Origin: Asanoa hainanensis
GTDB taxonomy: Bacteria; Actinomycetota; Actinomycetes; Mycobacteriales; Micromonosporaceae
DNA length: 64,000 nt
Direction of reading: 5' to 3'
Assembly: GCF_900188485.1 (NCBI RefSeq)
Contig: NZ_FZPH01000025.1
Coordinates: 23,104-87,103, forward strand
The position numbers were made by a program, and so were the translations under genes. The notes below the pieces were generated by a model, which saw only the letters and a list, made by a program, of their open reading frames with translations, did no database searches and was not told where the DNA came from. Of the stretch, positions 36,201-42,371 are shown one piece after another (position 1 is the first letter of the stretch; every line of letters starts with the position of its first letter).

Positions 36201-36301
36201 CCACGGCCGTGCCCTCCGGGCCGGTCACGCCAGCCCGGCAACTCGGCGCGCACTCGAGTTGCGCATCGACAGCGGTCGGACGGAGTGGGCCGAATGTCTG
36301 A
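24263..36301 (+). CDS. Giant multidomain DNA methylase / SNF2 helicase / UvrD helicase, 4012 aa
   Basis: An uninterrupted 12-kb reading frame. Domains by residue: possible zinc ribbon (C150, C153, C172, H175); N6-adenine methylase (about 261-526; VLEPGCGAGNF at 367, NVPF at 430); SNF2 helicase (Walker A AVGAGKT at 1071, DESH at 1232, C-lobe GGTGVNAQDR and REGRIDRRGN near 1550-1590); DUF2958 (2144-2235); UvrD/Rep helicase (GTGKT 2560, DEAQD 2739, HKSKGREW near 2954, YVAATRARE near 2994); then repeated C-terminal modules. The first half matches the methylase-helicase of phage P1 DarB and plasmid N12-class proteins, which protect incoming DNA from restriction. The fused UvrD helicase is unusual. 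The start at 24263 is coupled (TAATG); the frame between 24369 and 24662 looks non-native (see nested gene). Confidence 0.85.
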   Translation: MARRRREENPNQLSLDFLWGAEPEQLHRAERKPEPDESVRPQGADVLAAAPADPVRPDREPDEFLRGDGGGASPADRRIGGRDRQPDPVDRGLHGQPRPAERSQAGSRDGGAPGDAAPAGDDGSSDGRSDRELIAAVAEQRLPHPNPHSCTHCTNRATLQLTLPTGDQVTVCRPHARLYRVDPAVAPLTSPAIDSALTPALLPSPEPTIADWTDPAIRLAPDAGAGMGPSSGAPAPGLVADQHVPAAVPRFRPRSQDDLAPSGEMARIRANLAALRTLRAIQADQRPATAEEQSVLGRWSGWGAVPAALDPDNEKFAWVRETLGEFLDERELAAARRTVINAHYTDLALVQAVWDGMARLGFAGGQVLEPGCGAGNFIAAAPDAAEITGVELDPTTAAIAAALHPRARVLAESFADTRVTTGSFDAVVGNVPFGDVRLHDKRDNLGNHSIHNHFILKALRATRPGGLVAVITSAYTMDAANPGARREMQQMGDLVGAVRLPSKAHARAAGTDALTDVLVFRRREADRSAAPFDWEYTNPLDVDGTTVRINSYFTDHPERILGRIVVGDGLYRRDEVAVSGDPATAPFQLRDALAQIAEQASDTDLTMSPGSSAPVEVRAAAQLPDSVTRPDGYLRANDDGTFSRLDDGAWESYAPAKTQSAELRALIGLRDTAVSLLEAEAASLDDTPQIDRLRGLLNYRYDVYQARFGPINRFTDSPRRRKDKDTGKMVPALDEETGEQLMNRKRPPQGGFRHDPFAPVVRALEVFNEETQTGEKADIFRQRVVSPRPPRLGADTPADALAICLDEYGEVRLATVAWLLGVDEDEARRALGTLVYDDPATNRLEPAAAYLSGDVKTKLATARNAADEDERYAVNVQALTDVVPPDLTAGEISDTGAVKMGAPWIGDEYVQQFLQEILEDLTVKVEHGGGGMWTVHSDNNNSVLARSTWGTDRRSAAEIAQHILEQREFVIKDTVSRNPKRTVVNLDAVMAATEKAVEMRERFADWVWEDPTRAATLVARYNDIFQRYVLRNYDDLKLSLPGLAHAFKPDAHQVAGVARIIHEPAVGLYHAVGAGKTATMIMGAMELRRLGLVRKPVVVVPNQLLDQWTREFLRLYPQAKILAASTEDLEKDRRRLMVARMATGDWDAVILTESAFEMLPMSAEAEQAYIDEQMAQLDAQISEARENGQELTLKRLETKKANREQRLEERLDNDKDAGIWWELTGIDYIFRDESHRDKNLRTVSNVPGMSIKGSQRATQMDMKLGWLRDHNPRWGTRATGTPLANSIVEMYTEFRFLRPDLMEQQGIIDVDSWLATYAEGKVIIEVTPDGGGLRNKTRLDFVNLDKLVTSLHVFADVKTKDDLNLARPPLALRADGQRLPEMVVVPPSDALLEKVAELVDRAAKLKGKRPEKGDDNILKIVAEGSAAALDLRLVGLTTDEIQKLDVAADRVAGYYHANKDRIYLGPDGEPHPNPGALQQVFCDLGTPSKKDPTRWTAYGALRQKLVDRGVPREAIRFIHEAEDDRARAELFASCRDGRTAVLISSTEKGGTGVNAQDRMLVLHHLDTPYRPCDLEQREGRIDRRGNQNEEIRIERYVTERSLDAFKWQKVAYKATLAERVLTGRAGPRTEDIGDVTLSYEEMKAASTGNPLLVDHAKAKVELTRLDRLERGYHRSQSQLRWTITKNRQDIVISRATITEVDAAIERRVDTRGDAFAITVRGTRYTKRGEANERLRNVLGLVLADPRSRSGPAVEIGEISGFAITATVTKIVVGDGRKELIHYEDAVYLQLTDVPSSGMNITQDALKKGDIVARLENRLGRLEAVRSDAEANITRYEAEIRRAEDDLAKPFRHAAALDEARARFRQLDIEVVAFAAASEAEANSAPGDDSDDDSDGEEQASEEPAEDAGRAYGPGVGARGSAVYGRGGGPGTSPGPRHQPTAPRTGPGMDRSGENASHANTEAAASAPPSLPQVLADPVLTDADREWITEKLDQVVTNQQVVDAARANAYDNFALVVKTHLDDLMMDAVDSGMTDLGRLYFASPSDDAPFRPAFLATAGRALYDRVRATPPTAPAADTRATPASAPPAGEIRAEHSGAPSDPQPTAASESVPVGRAAARPTPPQTSAPALEETHRRRRGHPFYPPAKLAATIPPLYATEKLADGDKVVHLHYFGGSNDFWLVEYDPATGEGFGYSCVGGDTDMAEWGYIDLPELERINKGLLIIERDLHWTPRPARELNLPGWRADTEPTLTPADEPADAPEESTPTPEAPPPAPRTEHNADAVAADGREPAMDAEPTRVSDGPVETAAPVVEEPATGPAVHTFATTIEAYDDTNSQRREDIRDGDVLVIESEGVVGFVLAAWPVAVTVERGELHKTDGPAREHEGGRYAASVDLAAEVAREKGFALDPAVIPPAVAVEPATPVEPPAPGDLAAESVMPGDEAEPSPPSPTPTWVDQIKIKVGPPTVVTGTTGHPREEGLRGLLKQHRFQYRGGQWRYTGRWADRDAAVADVQRWLAARAKTESGAVKLATAAKFPPTAQQQRIIDAYLAGQNIVVQALAGTGKTSTLQMLAAARPARIAYIAFNRPIADEAAAKFPGNVVADTSHGFARAGLRTSPLRNKVARVNQGARWPEDWARILDIRDIPQGDDVVEAESQAHMVMATIKNFRESAAGTLGPQHLPGNLREPGAGPLGDRILEYARRAWADITDPDGELLFEHDDYLKIWALGNPRMPYEVIFFDEAQDINDVLRKVIQDQPVPTVVVGDSNQSIYGFRGAIDALSRWPGDITLPLTQSWRFGPQIAAVGNDFLRLLKSPYLLTGNPGMTSTVGFVDQPDAVLARTNAGAVAAVFDAFDDGRQVALAGGGREIRDIAKAAQNLQNGRRTTHPELSRFPDWDAVQEYVENDENAQSLRAFVRLIDRRGAAQLIQMAGDLVPEEATRADGTPAYDVIVSTVHKSKGREWPRVRIAEDFPAPEEDQSTGKVRLPDPEELRLAYVAATRARETVELGGLSWIRDLPPELTDALSKRPARREVHTVPATTTSQGPESNPLAAAAAPIVQASESDVLDPQPANAPRPSPAAPAAAATQESLFDSSAEARLLQRVAARMPANPVTRTDDNQPAVLLTAVATGTYGQVHGVDGNGQPITGEGYVLDAKPWRGGIRGRGDDRAVVVRLADLPDGPEATTVQTDVDGRLIVLQPPEGKPAGEAEPWTRMRQEQQILAARSVLGLAVQVIDGPHNELWRVEGCPEQIGGEVAWWLFGGRYGSWEGRARPVFQQRRIDEAIAAGRLAADWSASAAQSTAEHESQATEPSAALADDAGTEASLTNEPTAPDEEVSAARQARLAKALDDFGPRYTSTTTKGYLGDGSVVRYVIDGHIEERVSEAERRWMKEYLDAHREILTATPLRPEDLDARDRAASDSLAERAARAVEEGRFEEALNIIDEAEPLYSHVDEWPAYRIWVTEAAAAAEQSDEPTLEAPGVGEPASDGPDNDEPPAVPVAPPLVELVAPTEAVAGMTTMQRYAASTLAQAQTPYSRPESRLSVYWQIPASEVAGLPDEVRNGLLADLQGIMASGEPRQRSAARRQLDRWTGVDAGHSEAQAEALASAGSTSHRKDSARVDAYGRMSAAEYAALEPVHRDAIEADLQAIADSGATRTIPHNRTSMGTTIRGVTANHVHAAKVILGRITAGPKPFTSNASMVGKGVFATNLNPGDRVVLSGREVTVDRVGLDGKVYLRGGRTLPERSHKLAEAGPDPVAPPAASQRDQPANQAGETNPHSDGPAEQPDHGDRNPEEPNGEPVELTAREQAIIRNAVADHAAGYYGGPLALPRSDVPRHIADGHLEELEAVHGRDLIWEAVAAVIDSDTTVLHRTHDEREQRRLGRQAQAEDFSRQALAAFKQEDYDQAMALAEQGEMIDPLYRPSRSERRPNGMSWTDIRSAISRRRGGQPQPPAPGLEHPALADAPAAPATPSRLARLDTATAVPSGPVTPARQLGAHSSCASTAVGRSGPNV
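24369..24662 (+). CDS. Nested or overlapping gene, 97 aa hypothetical
   Basis: Lies wholly inside the giant gene in another frame. The protein (MNQYGRRAQTYWQQHLPTQY, then FFEEMGEALAQQIDELADAI, GRLNGARQEAEMEVLREML) is a regular helical protein with near-normal GC3. In the giant frame the same DNA gives an RPDG-rich, low-quality stretch. I recall similar small proteins next to SNF2 genes in actinobacterial elements. The ribosome site is weak (GAGGAAACC, 13 nt upstream). I judge this the real coding frame here, which implies that the giant protein reads through it or that the gene start was rebuilt. Confidence 0.7.
   Translation: MNQYGRRAQTYWQQHLPTQYAQIANPTSFFEEMGEALAQQIDELADAIANRTPSTGDFMANLGRLNGARQEAEMEVLREMLPQPETTAAQTDEATVS
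34753..34802. repeat. 50-bp dispersed repeat, copy 2
   Basis: 49 of 50 bases identical to 2112-2161 and in the same orientation, but here the plus strand is coding (residues about 3497-3514 of the giant protein, PVAPPLVELVAPTEAV). It lies in an acidic/Pro-rich linker between C-terminal modules. Confidence 0.9.
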
Positions 36302-36387
36302 GCGTCATCACCTCATGGCCCGACGGCCACAGAAAGGCGGCAACCCGGCGTCGCCCCGGCCGGCAGGCTGGGCGCCCCGCCCAACGG

Positions 36388-37152
36388 TCAGGGCAGCAGA
36401 CTGGCCGCGATCAATGCGCCGGCAACGAGGCCCGGCCCGAGAATGACCTGGTCGCCGCGATGGCGCCGCCGAGCCAACGCCCACACTGCAGCCAGCAGGA
36501 ACGCCAGCCACACGCCGGCGTACACGGCTGTCCAACTCACCCAACCGGTGACGAGCCCGGTGGAGAAGGCGAGCTTGACGTCGCCCCACCCCATCATCCT
36601 TGGCCGCACCAGCGCGACCAGACCGAAGACAGCCGTGACGAGCACGCCGGCCAGCGTCCCCCGTATCCAGTCGGCACCACGATCCTCGACGAGCGCCACG
36701 ACACCAAGCGCGGCTAACAACCCGCCCGCAGTCAGCCCCGTCAGGACATTCGGCAATCGACGCACGACACCGTCAACCGAGGCCAGCATCACGCCGAGGC
36801 CCGCGAACCAGACGTAGGCCGCAAGCTCCCACCCCGCACGATGAGAGACGTACAGGACGATGCCAGCCGCCAACGCGGCCAACTCCACCGATCCGGCTGG
36901 CGCGCCGACCCGCTCCCGACAGGAGGGGCAGCGGGCCGAGGGAAGGAACGCGGTCGATCGCCACGGGTACGCCAGCGGGTGCGCGCAGTGGTCGCAGGAG
37001 CGGCGCCAAGGTTCGCCGACCGGGACCGCGAAGAACGCTACCGCCGCCCGCAACGGTGGCGTGATCGCCGCCACCAGCCACCACGATGCCGGCAACCTGG
37101 CCCTTCGCTCGGCCATCCGAACATTTCCATCTTCCAGTGCCATTCGCGCCAC
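36388..37152 (-). CDS. Prepilin peptidase (A24 family)
   Basis: Cleaves class III leader peptides of the Flp pilin and pseudopilins. Catalytic aspartates lie in ASVDGVVRRLPN and in GWGDVKLAFS (the GxGD signature reads GWGD). About six hydrophobic segments follow a cytoplasmic zinc-like CDHC ... CPSC motif, typical of bifunctional A24 enzymes. Start uncertain: GTG 37152, ATG 37143 or ATG 37116. It is the last gene of the Tad region but beyond the terminator at 37236-37260, so it probably has its own promoter. It converges with the giant gene. Confidence 0.85.
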   Translation of the reverse strand: MARMALEDGNVRMAERRARLPASWWLVAAITPPLRAAVAFFAVPVGEPWRRSCDHCAHPLAYPWRSTAFLPSARCPSCRERVGAPAGSVELAALAAGIVLYVSHRAGWELAAYVWFAGLGVMLASVDGVVRRLPNVLTGLTAGGLLAALGVVALVEDRGADWIRGTLAGVLVTAVFGLVALVRPRMMGWGDVKLAFSTGLVTGWVSWTAVYAGVWLAFLLAAVWALARRRHRGDQVILGPGLVAGALIAASLLP

Positions 37153-37235
37153 CCCCGGACGCGCAAGCCTAGATACCCGAGGTAGACGGCGCCAAGCAGC
37201 GGCTCGGGCGTTCTACACGCAGGGTTGGTGCAAGG

Positions 37236-37260
37236 AAAAACGGCCCCGCAAGGGGGCCGT
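37236..37260 (-). terminator. Rho-independent terminator of the Tad operon
   Basis: On the minus strand ACGGCCCC, loop CTTGC, GGGGCCGT, then TTTTT. A textbook intrinsic terminator about 100 nt after the LysM/SARP gene stop (37358). The remaining gap 37153-37357 holds a smaller AGCGGG/CCCGCT hairpin near 37335 and no gene. Confidence 0.9.
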
Positions 37261-37357
37261 CGGGCCAGGGCATAAACCCTGGCGGGGTAACGACACGATA
37301 GCACTTTGGCGCGGCGCGGGACAAGCGCGTTGAGCGGGTCCCCGCTGGCTCTTTGGG

Positions 37358-40300
37358 TTACCGGACGCCGACGTGCATGCGCTCGGGCATCAGCTCGCAC
37401 AGGAGTTGGTAGGTGTCCTTGTCCAGGTCCTCCGGGACCTCGGCTTCCCGCACGCGGATGAGGTCGCCGAGGATCTGCTCGAGCTCGGCAATGTTCCGCT
37501 CTGCGTTGGCCACCCGCAGGAGGTCCCGCCAGGTGATGTCGCTGGTCCGGTCCGGATCGGCCAGCCACGCCTGGTCGACCGCCCACCGGGCGCCGGTGAT
37601 GTCGCCGCCGTCCAGGCACAGGTCGACCAGGCGGTGGGCGGTGTCCACCACCCCGGAGGTCAGGTGATGCGGCTGGATGTCAGAGGTGGGTAGCCAGGTG
37701 TACGGGTTTCGGGCAACTGCCGAGTAGGCGATGTCTGCGCCGGCGAGGGGCGCACCGCGGATCAGGGCGAGTGCTTGACGCAGATCTCGGGCGCCGGCTG
37801 GGCCTCGGCTCTCGCCTCGGCTGCGCAGGCGCCGGAACAGGTGCCAGTCGAGTAGGTAGCCCTCGCGCAGACGGTACCGGCGGTCGGCGGTGGCATCGGG
37901 CAGCCACGGCTCGCCATCATCGGTCTGGCCGAGCCAGCGCCGTGCGCGCGACACGTCGACCCGCCTGCTGGCCGGTTTGACGTGCTGGCCGGGCCATAGC
38001 GCGTCGTCGAACGCGTCAGTCGTGGCGCCGCGCTCGCCGCGGGCCGCCAGGTAGGTGATGATTTCGGCGTAGAAACGGACACGCTCGGATGGGACGCGCC
38101 CGGGGGCCTCGACGGTGACTGGTCCGAGGATCGCGATACGCGGGCTTGTGGGGTCGCCTTCGATCCACCGGCGCACGTCGGCGTCCAGACTCGGGTCGTT
38201 GTGCCGACGCCGGATCGGCGACGTCACGCGTCGGCGTGTGCGCAGGGGTAGGGATGGCAGGGCGACGATAGCCGGTACCTTGGCCGCGTCGGCTCCCGCC
38301 GCGTTGACGTCGGCGGAGTCGGGCACGGGGCCGAGGCCAGCGGACAGAACCGCGGCGACAGTCTCACCGGAGGCAGGTTCGTCGGGTTGGTCGGCCCGGT
38401 TCGGTACGGATGCATCGCGGTCCTCGGTCGCAGTGGGCGCGTGCGGCTCGTCGAGCAGGCCGCCGGCGGCGTCGGCGCCCTCGGCCCAAACCTCCGGCTC
38501 CGGCGCGGGCGGGACCAGCGGCCAGTCGTCATCGACCGCCGCGGCCGGCGTTGGGTCGGCGTTGCGGGTGCCCTGCCGGGCGGTGGTGAGAAGGTTGGCG
38601 AGGTCGCCCAGTTCGCCGCGGGGCAGTCGGGCAGCGATGAGGCTGGCATCGCTGCCGCTCAGGCCAAGAAACTCGACCGTCAAACGGCCGTTGGCGTCGA
38701 TCGAGACCGGCCAGCGCCCGACCTCTCCGTCAGTTACGACAGCGACAGCAACAGCGCAGCGACCCGCAGCGGTGAGATCGTCGTCCAAGGCCTGGAGTGC
38801 GGCGATCTCGTCCGGGTCCGGCTTGTGCGCCAGGAGGACGTGCGGCATCCACGCATCGGCGGCGATGTCCGCGACTCTGCCGGAGAGCGGGTCGTCGGCC
38901 CCGAGATGGTCGAGTGACTGCACGACCTGGGAGGCGCGTCGACGGATCCGGTCGATAGCGACCGCGACGCTCGGAGCGGCATTGACTCGGTCGCCAGCCA
39001 GGGCGATGAATTCGCCCGTCTCGGTGGCGTCGAATCCTGCGACGGTGACCTCGACATGGTCGCTCCAGGTGTTGCAGGAGAGTTCAGCAGCGAGGTAGCG
39101 CAGGAGGTCGGCGCTGCGCTCGGGATGACCGGTGATGGACACGACCCCGAGTCGCTCCAGGTCGAGCAGCAAGTGGACCCCGGGGCGGGATGCGACCGTG
39201 ACCAGGGTCGGCAGCGGCGCGATCTGGCCGTCGACGTCCAGGAGCTCCACGTCACCGGGCAGCGTCCATGTCGTCTCGTCACCGATCCACGGCGCGGTCG
39301 GGTTCGGGCAGGCCCTGGTGAGAAGGAGGTTGACCGTATCGCCGGTCAGCCACGCGCCGACGATGTCGGGCATCTGCTCGGCGGGACGATCGACCAGCGC
39401 CTTGGCGAGGACTCGCAGCGCCCGGTCGAGCCGGTCCACCGCGATCGGTTGCGCGACCACCCGCAGTTCCTCCTCCACCTCCGGCCTAACGGGCTCGGGC
39501 AGCCGCCGGCCGACCGGGCGGTGCTGCTCCTGGCGGCGGCGTCGCCGCCGCAGCGTGGTGAGAGTTAGCGCCGCGAGCAGGCCTGCGCTGATAAGCGGCA
39601 CGCCCAGCAGAAGTGTGGTGTCGCGAGCGTCGCCGCCTGTCTCGGATTGGTCATCGGTGAGAGCAGACTGCACCCTTGGCCTAGGCGTCGGGCTCGCGGG
39701 TGCGGTACTCGGGGTTGACGTTGGCTCGGCCGCCGCGCCCGTCGCATTTGGACTCGGGGCGACAGGGTCGGTCGCCGCCCCGGAGCCTGCGCTCGCTGGA
39801 GTGGATGTCGGCGCGGCCGTCCGCGTAGGTCCAGGCCCTGCACCATCGTCTGCGGGGGCGCTGGCCACCTCGGGGTCGTCTGCGGGGACAGCGGGCTGGT
39901 CCACCGCCGGATCACGGTCGACGAGTTTGCCGGTCGCGTGTGGTCGTGCTCCCCGCTCGACGGCGCCCTTCGGGAGCTCAATAACCTGGCCCGAACGGAT
40001 TAGGTCCGGATTCCGCAGGTCGTTGAGGCGGGCGAGTTCCGGGTAGCGATCGAAGTCGCCAAGGTACCGGTCCGCGATGCCGCCAAGGTAATCACCCTTC
40101 GCGACGCGGTACTCGTCGCCGTCAGGTGACTCAGCGCGGGCATTGGGGTCGGCACTGATCAGCACGGTCCCCGTGTTGGCCGTGAGGTCGACCGAGACGA
40201 CCGCCGCCGACGACGGCGTTGCGGTGGCGGGCGCCGGCGCTGCGGTGGCGGAGATGGCCGGCCCGGCCACCAGCAGGCTGACGGCTGCGACCAGCACAGC

Positions 40301-40621
40301 CGCCACTCGCTGCTGGGGTCCCAGCACAGGTAGGCGACGGGCGACTCGGCCGCGTACGTGCGCCACAACCTCCCTGACCACCGACACGGCGAACGACAGC
40401 CAGGCCAGCCAGCCGACGACCGCGACCGCCGCGATGAACAGGGCGCCGCTCTCGTCTGGTCTGATCATTGCCTGGCCTGCTTCGGCCAGGGTGGGAAGCC
40501 GGTCCGGCATGGCGGCGAGCTGCACCAGCGCGATTGGAATACCGACCAGCAGTCCTAACAGCGTGACCAGTGCTGCGACGCCAGACGCGATCTGGCCAGC
40601 GCTACGGACGGGGCCTCGCAT
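37358..40621 (-). CDS. Membrane LysM protein with C-terminal BTAD/SARP-type domain, 1087 aa
   Basis: The ATG at 40621 follows AGGAGG by six nt. Three transmembrane segments (about 9-34, 60-82, 107-128) are followed by an Ala/Pro/Thr linker. A LysM domain then binds peptidoglycan (YRVAKGDYLGGIADRYLGDF, then LRSGQVIELP style end). A further membrane helix (PLISAGLLAALTLTTL) leads to a large cytoplasmic part. The C-terminal 260 residues have the winged-helix plus BTAD tetratricopeptide layout of SARP-like proteins (PRIAILGPVTVEAPG, SRRVDVSRARRWLG). Such LysM/BTAD proteins lie in actinobacterial Tad loci; a sensor or scaffold role is likely but unproven. Confidence 0.8.
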   Translation of the reverse strand: MRGPVRSAGQIASGVAALVTLLGLLVGIPIALVQLAAMPDRLPTLAEAGQAMIRPDESGALFIAAVAVVGWLAWLSFAVSVVREVVAHVRGRVARRLPVLGPQQRVAAVLVAAVSLLVAGPAISATAAPAPATATPSSAAVVSVDLTANTGTVLISADPNARAESPDGDEYRVAKGDYLGGIADRYLGDFDRYPELARLNDLRNPDLIRSGQVIELPKGAVERGARPHATGKLVDRDPAVDQPAVPADDPEVASAPADDGAGPGPTRTAAPTSTPASAGSGAATDPVAPSPNATGAAAEPTSTPSTAPASPTPRPRVQSALTDDQSETGGDARDTTLLLGVPLISAGLLAALTLTTLRRRRRRQEQHRPVGRRLPEPVRPEVEEELRVVAQPIAVDRLDRALRVLAKALVDRPAEQMPDIVGAWLTGDTVNLLLTRACPNPTAPWIGDETTWTLPGDVELLDVDGQIAPLPTLVTVASRPGVHLLLDLERLGVVSITGHPERSADLLRYLAAELSCNTWSDHVEVTVAGFDATETGEFIALAGDRVNAAPSVAVAIDRIRRRASQVVQSLDHLGADDPLSGRVADIAADAWMPHVLLAHKPDPDEIAALQALDDDLTAAGRCAVAVAVVTDGEVGRWPVSIDANGRLTVEFLGLSGSDASLIAARLPRGELGDLANLLTTARQGTRNADPTPAAAVDDDWPLVPPAPEPEVWAEGADAAGGLLDEPHAPTATEDRDASVPNRADQPDEPASGETVAAVLSAGLGPVPDSADVNAAGADAAKVPAIVALPSLPLRTRRRVTSPIRRRHNDPSLDADVRRWIEGDPTSPRIAILGPVTVEAPGRVPSERVRFYAEIITYLAARGERGATTDAFDDALWPGQHVKPASRRVDVSRARRWLGQTDDGEPWLPDATADRRYRLREGYLLDWHLFRRLRSRGESRGPAGARDLRQALALIRGAPLAGADIAYSAVARNPYTWLPTSDIQPHHLTSGVVDTAHRLVDLCLDGGDITGARWAVDQAWLADPDRTSDITWRDLLRVANAERNIAELEQILGDLIRVREAEVPEDLDKDTYQLLCELMPERMHVGVR

Positions 40622-40709
40622 CACGCACCTCCTCTCTCGCCAAGCGCGAAAACCCTTATCCCATCACCGATCCGCGCGCGCAGTGAACCGGGCGCACCCG
40701 CTGGACCCT

Positions 40710-41198
40710 TCACCCGGTGAGCAGCTGCGCCGTGCTTTGCCCAGCCACGGGGAGCTCGCCTATACCGATCAGCGACAACATCTGAGTCTGGTAGGTGATG
40801 GTGACGGTTACCGTCACGCTCTGCCCGTCCGCGCTGGGAGCTACCTCGCCGTCCGCCCCGGCGGCCGCGAGGTAGCTCTCACCGGCCGCGATGGCCGCTG
40901 CGGGATCGACGATCTTCTCGCCGCCCGGCACGGCGAGCTGAAGCTGGATCGACTGACCTGCCGCCCGTGCCGCCTCCATCGCGATGGAGTCGGCCCGCTT
41001 GAGGGCACGCATCTTGCCGCCGCCATCCACCGCTAGTCCGATCATCACGAGTACGCCGAACGCCAGCACCAGGACGAGCAGGGCGACCCGCCCGTCATCG
41101 CGGGCAACGGCACACAGGCGGCGTCTCCTCGGCGCTTCAAGAATTTTGAGGTTCTTCTTGGCCAGGCTGTCTTGAGATGCCGCAATCACCCTGTTCAT
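40710..41198 (-). CDS. tadG: TadG-like pilus assembly protein
   Basis: The ATG at 41198 follows GGAGGG. A short basic N-terminus is followed by one hydrophobic helix (VALLVLVLAFGVLVMIGLAVDG) just after DDGRVA, the usual TadE/TadG arrangement. The rest is an extracytoplasmic domain of about 90 residues with a VTVTVTITYQT strand. At 162 aa it is smaller than most TadG proteins, as is common in actinobacteria (Flp-associated pseudopilin). Transcribed with the tad genes upstream. Confidence 0.75.
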   Translation of the reverse strand: MNRVIAASQDSLAKKNLKILEAPRRRRLCAVARDDGRVALLVLVLAFGVLVMIGLAVDGGGKMRALKRADSIAMEAARAAGQSIQLQLAVPGGEKIVDPAAAIAAGESYLAAAGADGEVAPSADGQSVTVTVTITYQTQMLSLIGIGELPVAGQSTAQLLTG

Positions 41199-41235
41199 CG
41201 GGGCCCTCCGGAGCGCCGGTGGGAGCCCGGGCTCA

Positions 41236-41742
41236 TCACAGGCCACCCGCGCTCAGACTTGCAGCAGAGCCCGATTCGGTAATCCCGAACGCGAGGGATC
41301 TTGCCCGGTACCAGTCGATGGGCGAGGTGAAGGATGCCTCAACCGTTCTCGCCCCCGGCATGCCAGGCGCCGCGATGTCCGCGAAGCTCACCCTGCAGGT
41401 GATATCGACACTGACGGCCGCAGGCGTTCCGACCTGCCGCGCGAACTGAGCGGTGTTAACCACGACCACCGGGTCGCACGACAGCCCCTGGTTGGACAGG
41501 GACTCGTTCGCGGTGGCCTCGGCGTTAGCCTGCGCTTCAGCCGCCGAACGCGAGATCGACGCGGCGCGCGCTGCATTGTGTGCTGCGGTCTCGATCGCGC
41601 CGGCGGCGACCTCGATGCGCATGCCAATGACGGCGAGCGCGAGGAAGGCCAGCAAGGGCGGGGCGAGGATCACCGTCTCCAGCGCCGCCGACCCGTCATC
41701 GGCGGACCGCAGCGCACGCCACCGAGCGCTAATGCTGCTCAT
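41236..41742 (-). CDS. tadE: TadE-family pseudopilin 2
   Basis: Class III prepilin-like N-terminus: DDGSAALETVILAPPLLAFL, with the cleavage Gly and the essential Glu five residues later. Then an extracytoplasmic domain with two Cys (SCDPVVVV and ITCRVSF), which may form a disulfide. 168 aa. The ATG at 41742 overlaps the upstream stop (ATGA). Confidence 0.85.
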   Translation of the reverse strand: MSSISARWRALRSADDGSAALETVILAPPLLAFLALAVIGMRIEVAAGAIETAAHNAARAASISRSAAEAQANAEATANESLSNQGLSCDPVVVVNTAQFARQVGTPAAVSVDITCRVSFADIAAPGMPGARTVEASFTSPIDWYRARSLAFGITESGSAASLSAGGL

Positions 41743-42176
41743 CGAGTGAACCGTTCGACAGGCCCGGTGGCGGTTTGGCTGACATTCCAACCGGGGATCC
41801 AAGGCACCAAGGACGGACTCATGCCGGTCACGGTCACGGTGACCTGCTCGGGTCCGGCGTTCACCCGGACGTTGGCATCTGAAAGGCTGCTACCGGCGGC
41901 CTGGTCGACAAAATCGCTGGCTGCCTCAAATGCCCCGCCCGGGCCCCCGGTGTAGGCCCGGCCGGCGTCGACGCCCTGCTGCGCCGCGGTCAGTGCGATC
42001 GATCGCGCGTAGGAATACTCGGCGATCTGGATCGCCAAGAACAACAGGGCGAGCACCACCGGGGCGATGATCATGTACTCGACTGCGGCTGCTCCGTCGT
42101 CGGCGCGCAGCCGCGCGCCAAGCTGCCTGCACCGCTGCGGTACTGGCATTCTCGGCGCGTGGCCATCGTTGCCCAT
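41739..42176 (-). CDS. tadE: TadE-family pseudopilin 1
   Basis: Class III leader DDGAAAVEYMIIAPVVLALL (Glu at the expected position) and an exposed domain with a VTVTVTGMSPSLVPWI strand. The ATG at 42176 is chosen because it starts just after the flp stop; a shorter start a few codons on is possible. 145 aa. Confidence 0.85.
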   Translation of the reverse strand: MGNDGHAPRMPVPQRCRQLGARLRADDGAAAVEYMIIAPVVLALLFLAIQIAEYSYARSIALTAAQQGVDAGRAYTGGPGGAFEAASDFVDQAAGSSLSDANVRVNAGPEQVTVTVTGMSPSLVPWIPGWNVSQTATGPVERFTR

Positions 42177-42178
42177 GG

Positions 42179-42358
42179 TCAGACGATCGAGGGGAGCCGG
42201 TTGGTGACGGCCAAGGTGATCGCGCCCGCGACCAGGCCGGCGATCAAGAGGGCCAGGATGGCGAAGATCGCCCATTCGATTGCGGTCGCGCCTCGGTCGT
42301 CATTGACCTCGGCGGCTCGGGCCCGGATGTATCCGACCAGGATCTCGATGAGGGGCAT
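42179..42358 (-). CDS. flp: Flp-like pilin, 59 aa
   Basis: Translated by hand from 42358: a basic leader (MPLIEILVGYIRARAAEV), the class III cleavage region DDRGATAIEWAIF with Glu at +5, one hydrophobic helix (AILALLIAGLVAGAITLAV) and a short tail. Size and layout are those of Flp major pilins. AAAGGAGA precedes the ATG. Too short for automatic ORF calling, but it is clearly real by position between tadC and tadE. Confidence 0.85.
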   Translation of the reverse strand: MPLIEILVGYIRARAAEVNDDRGATAIEWAIFAILALLIAGLVAGAITLAVTNRLPSIV

Positions 42359-42371
42359 GCGGTGTCTCCTT

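Noticed and set aside
24263..36301. Giant frame as an assembly artefact
   Set aside because: All domains are in one frame with complete motifs over 12 kb and no internal stop; only the 24369-24662 segment is doubtful.
37334..37347. Second terminator (AGCGGG/CCCGCT)
   Set aside because: Six-bp stem, two-nt loop, no T-tract; the hairpin at 37236-37260 is the better signal.
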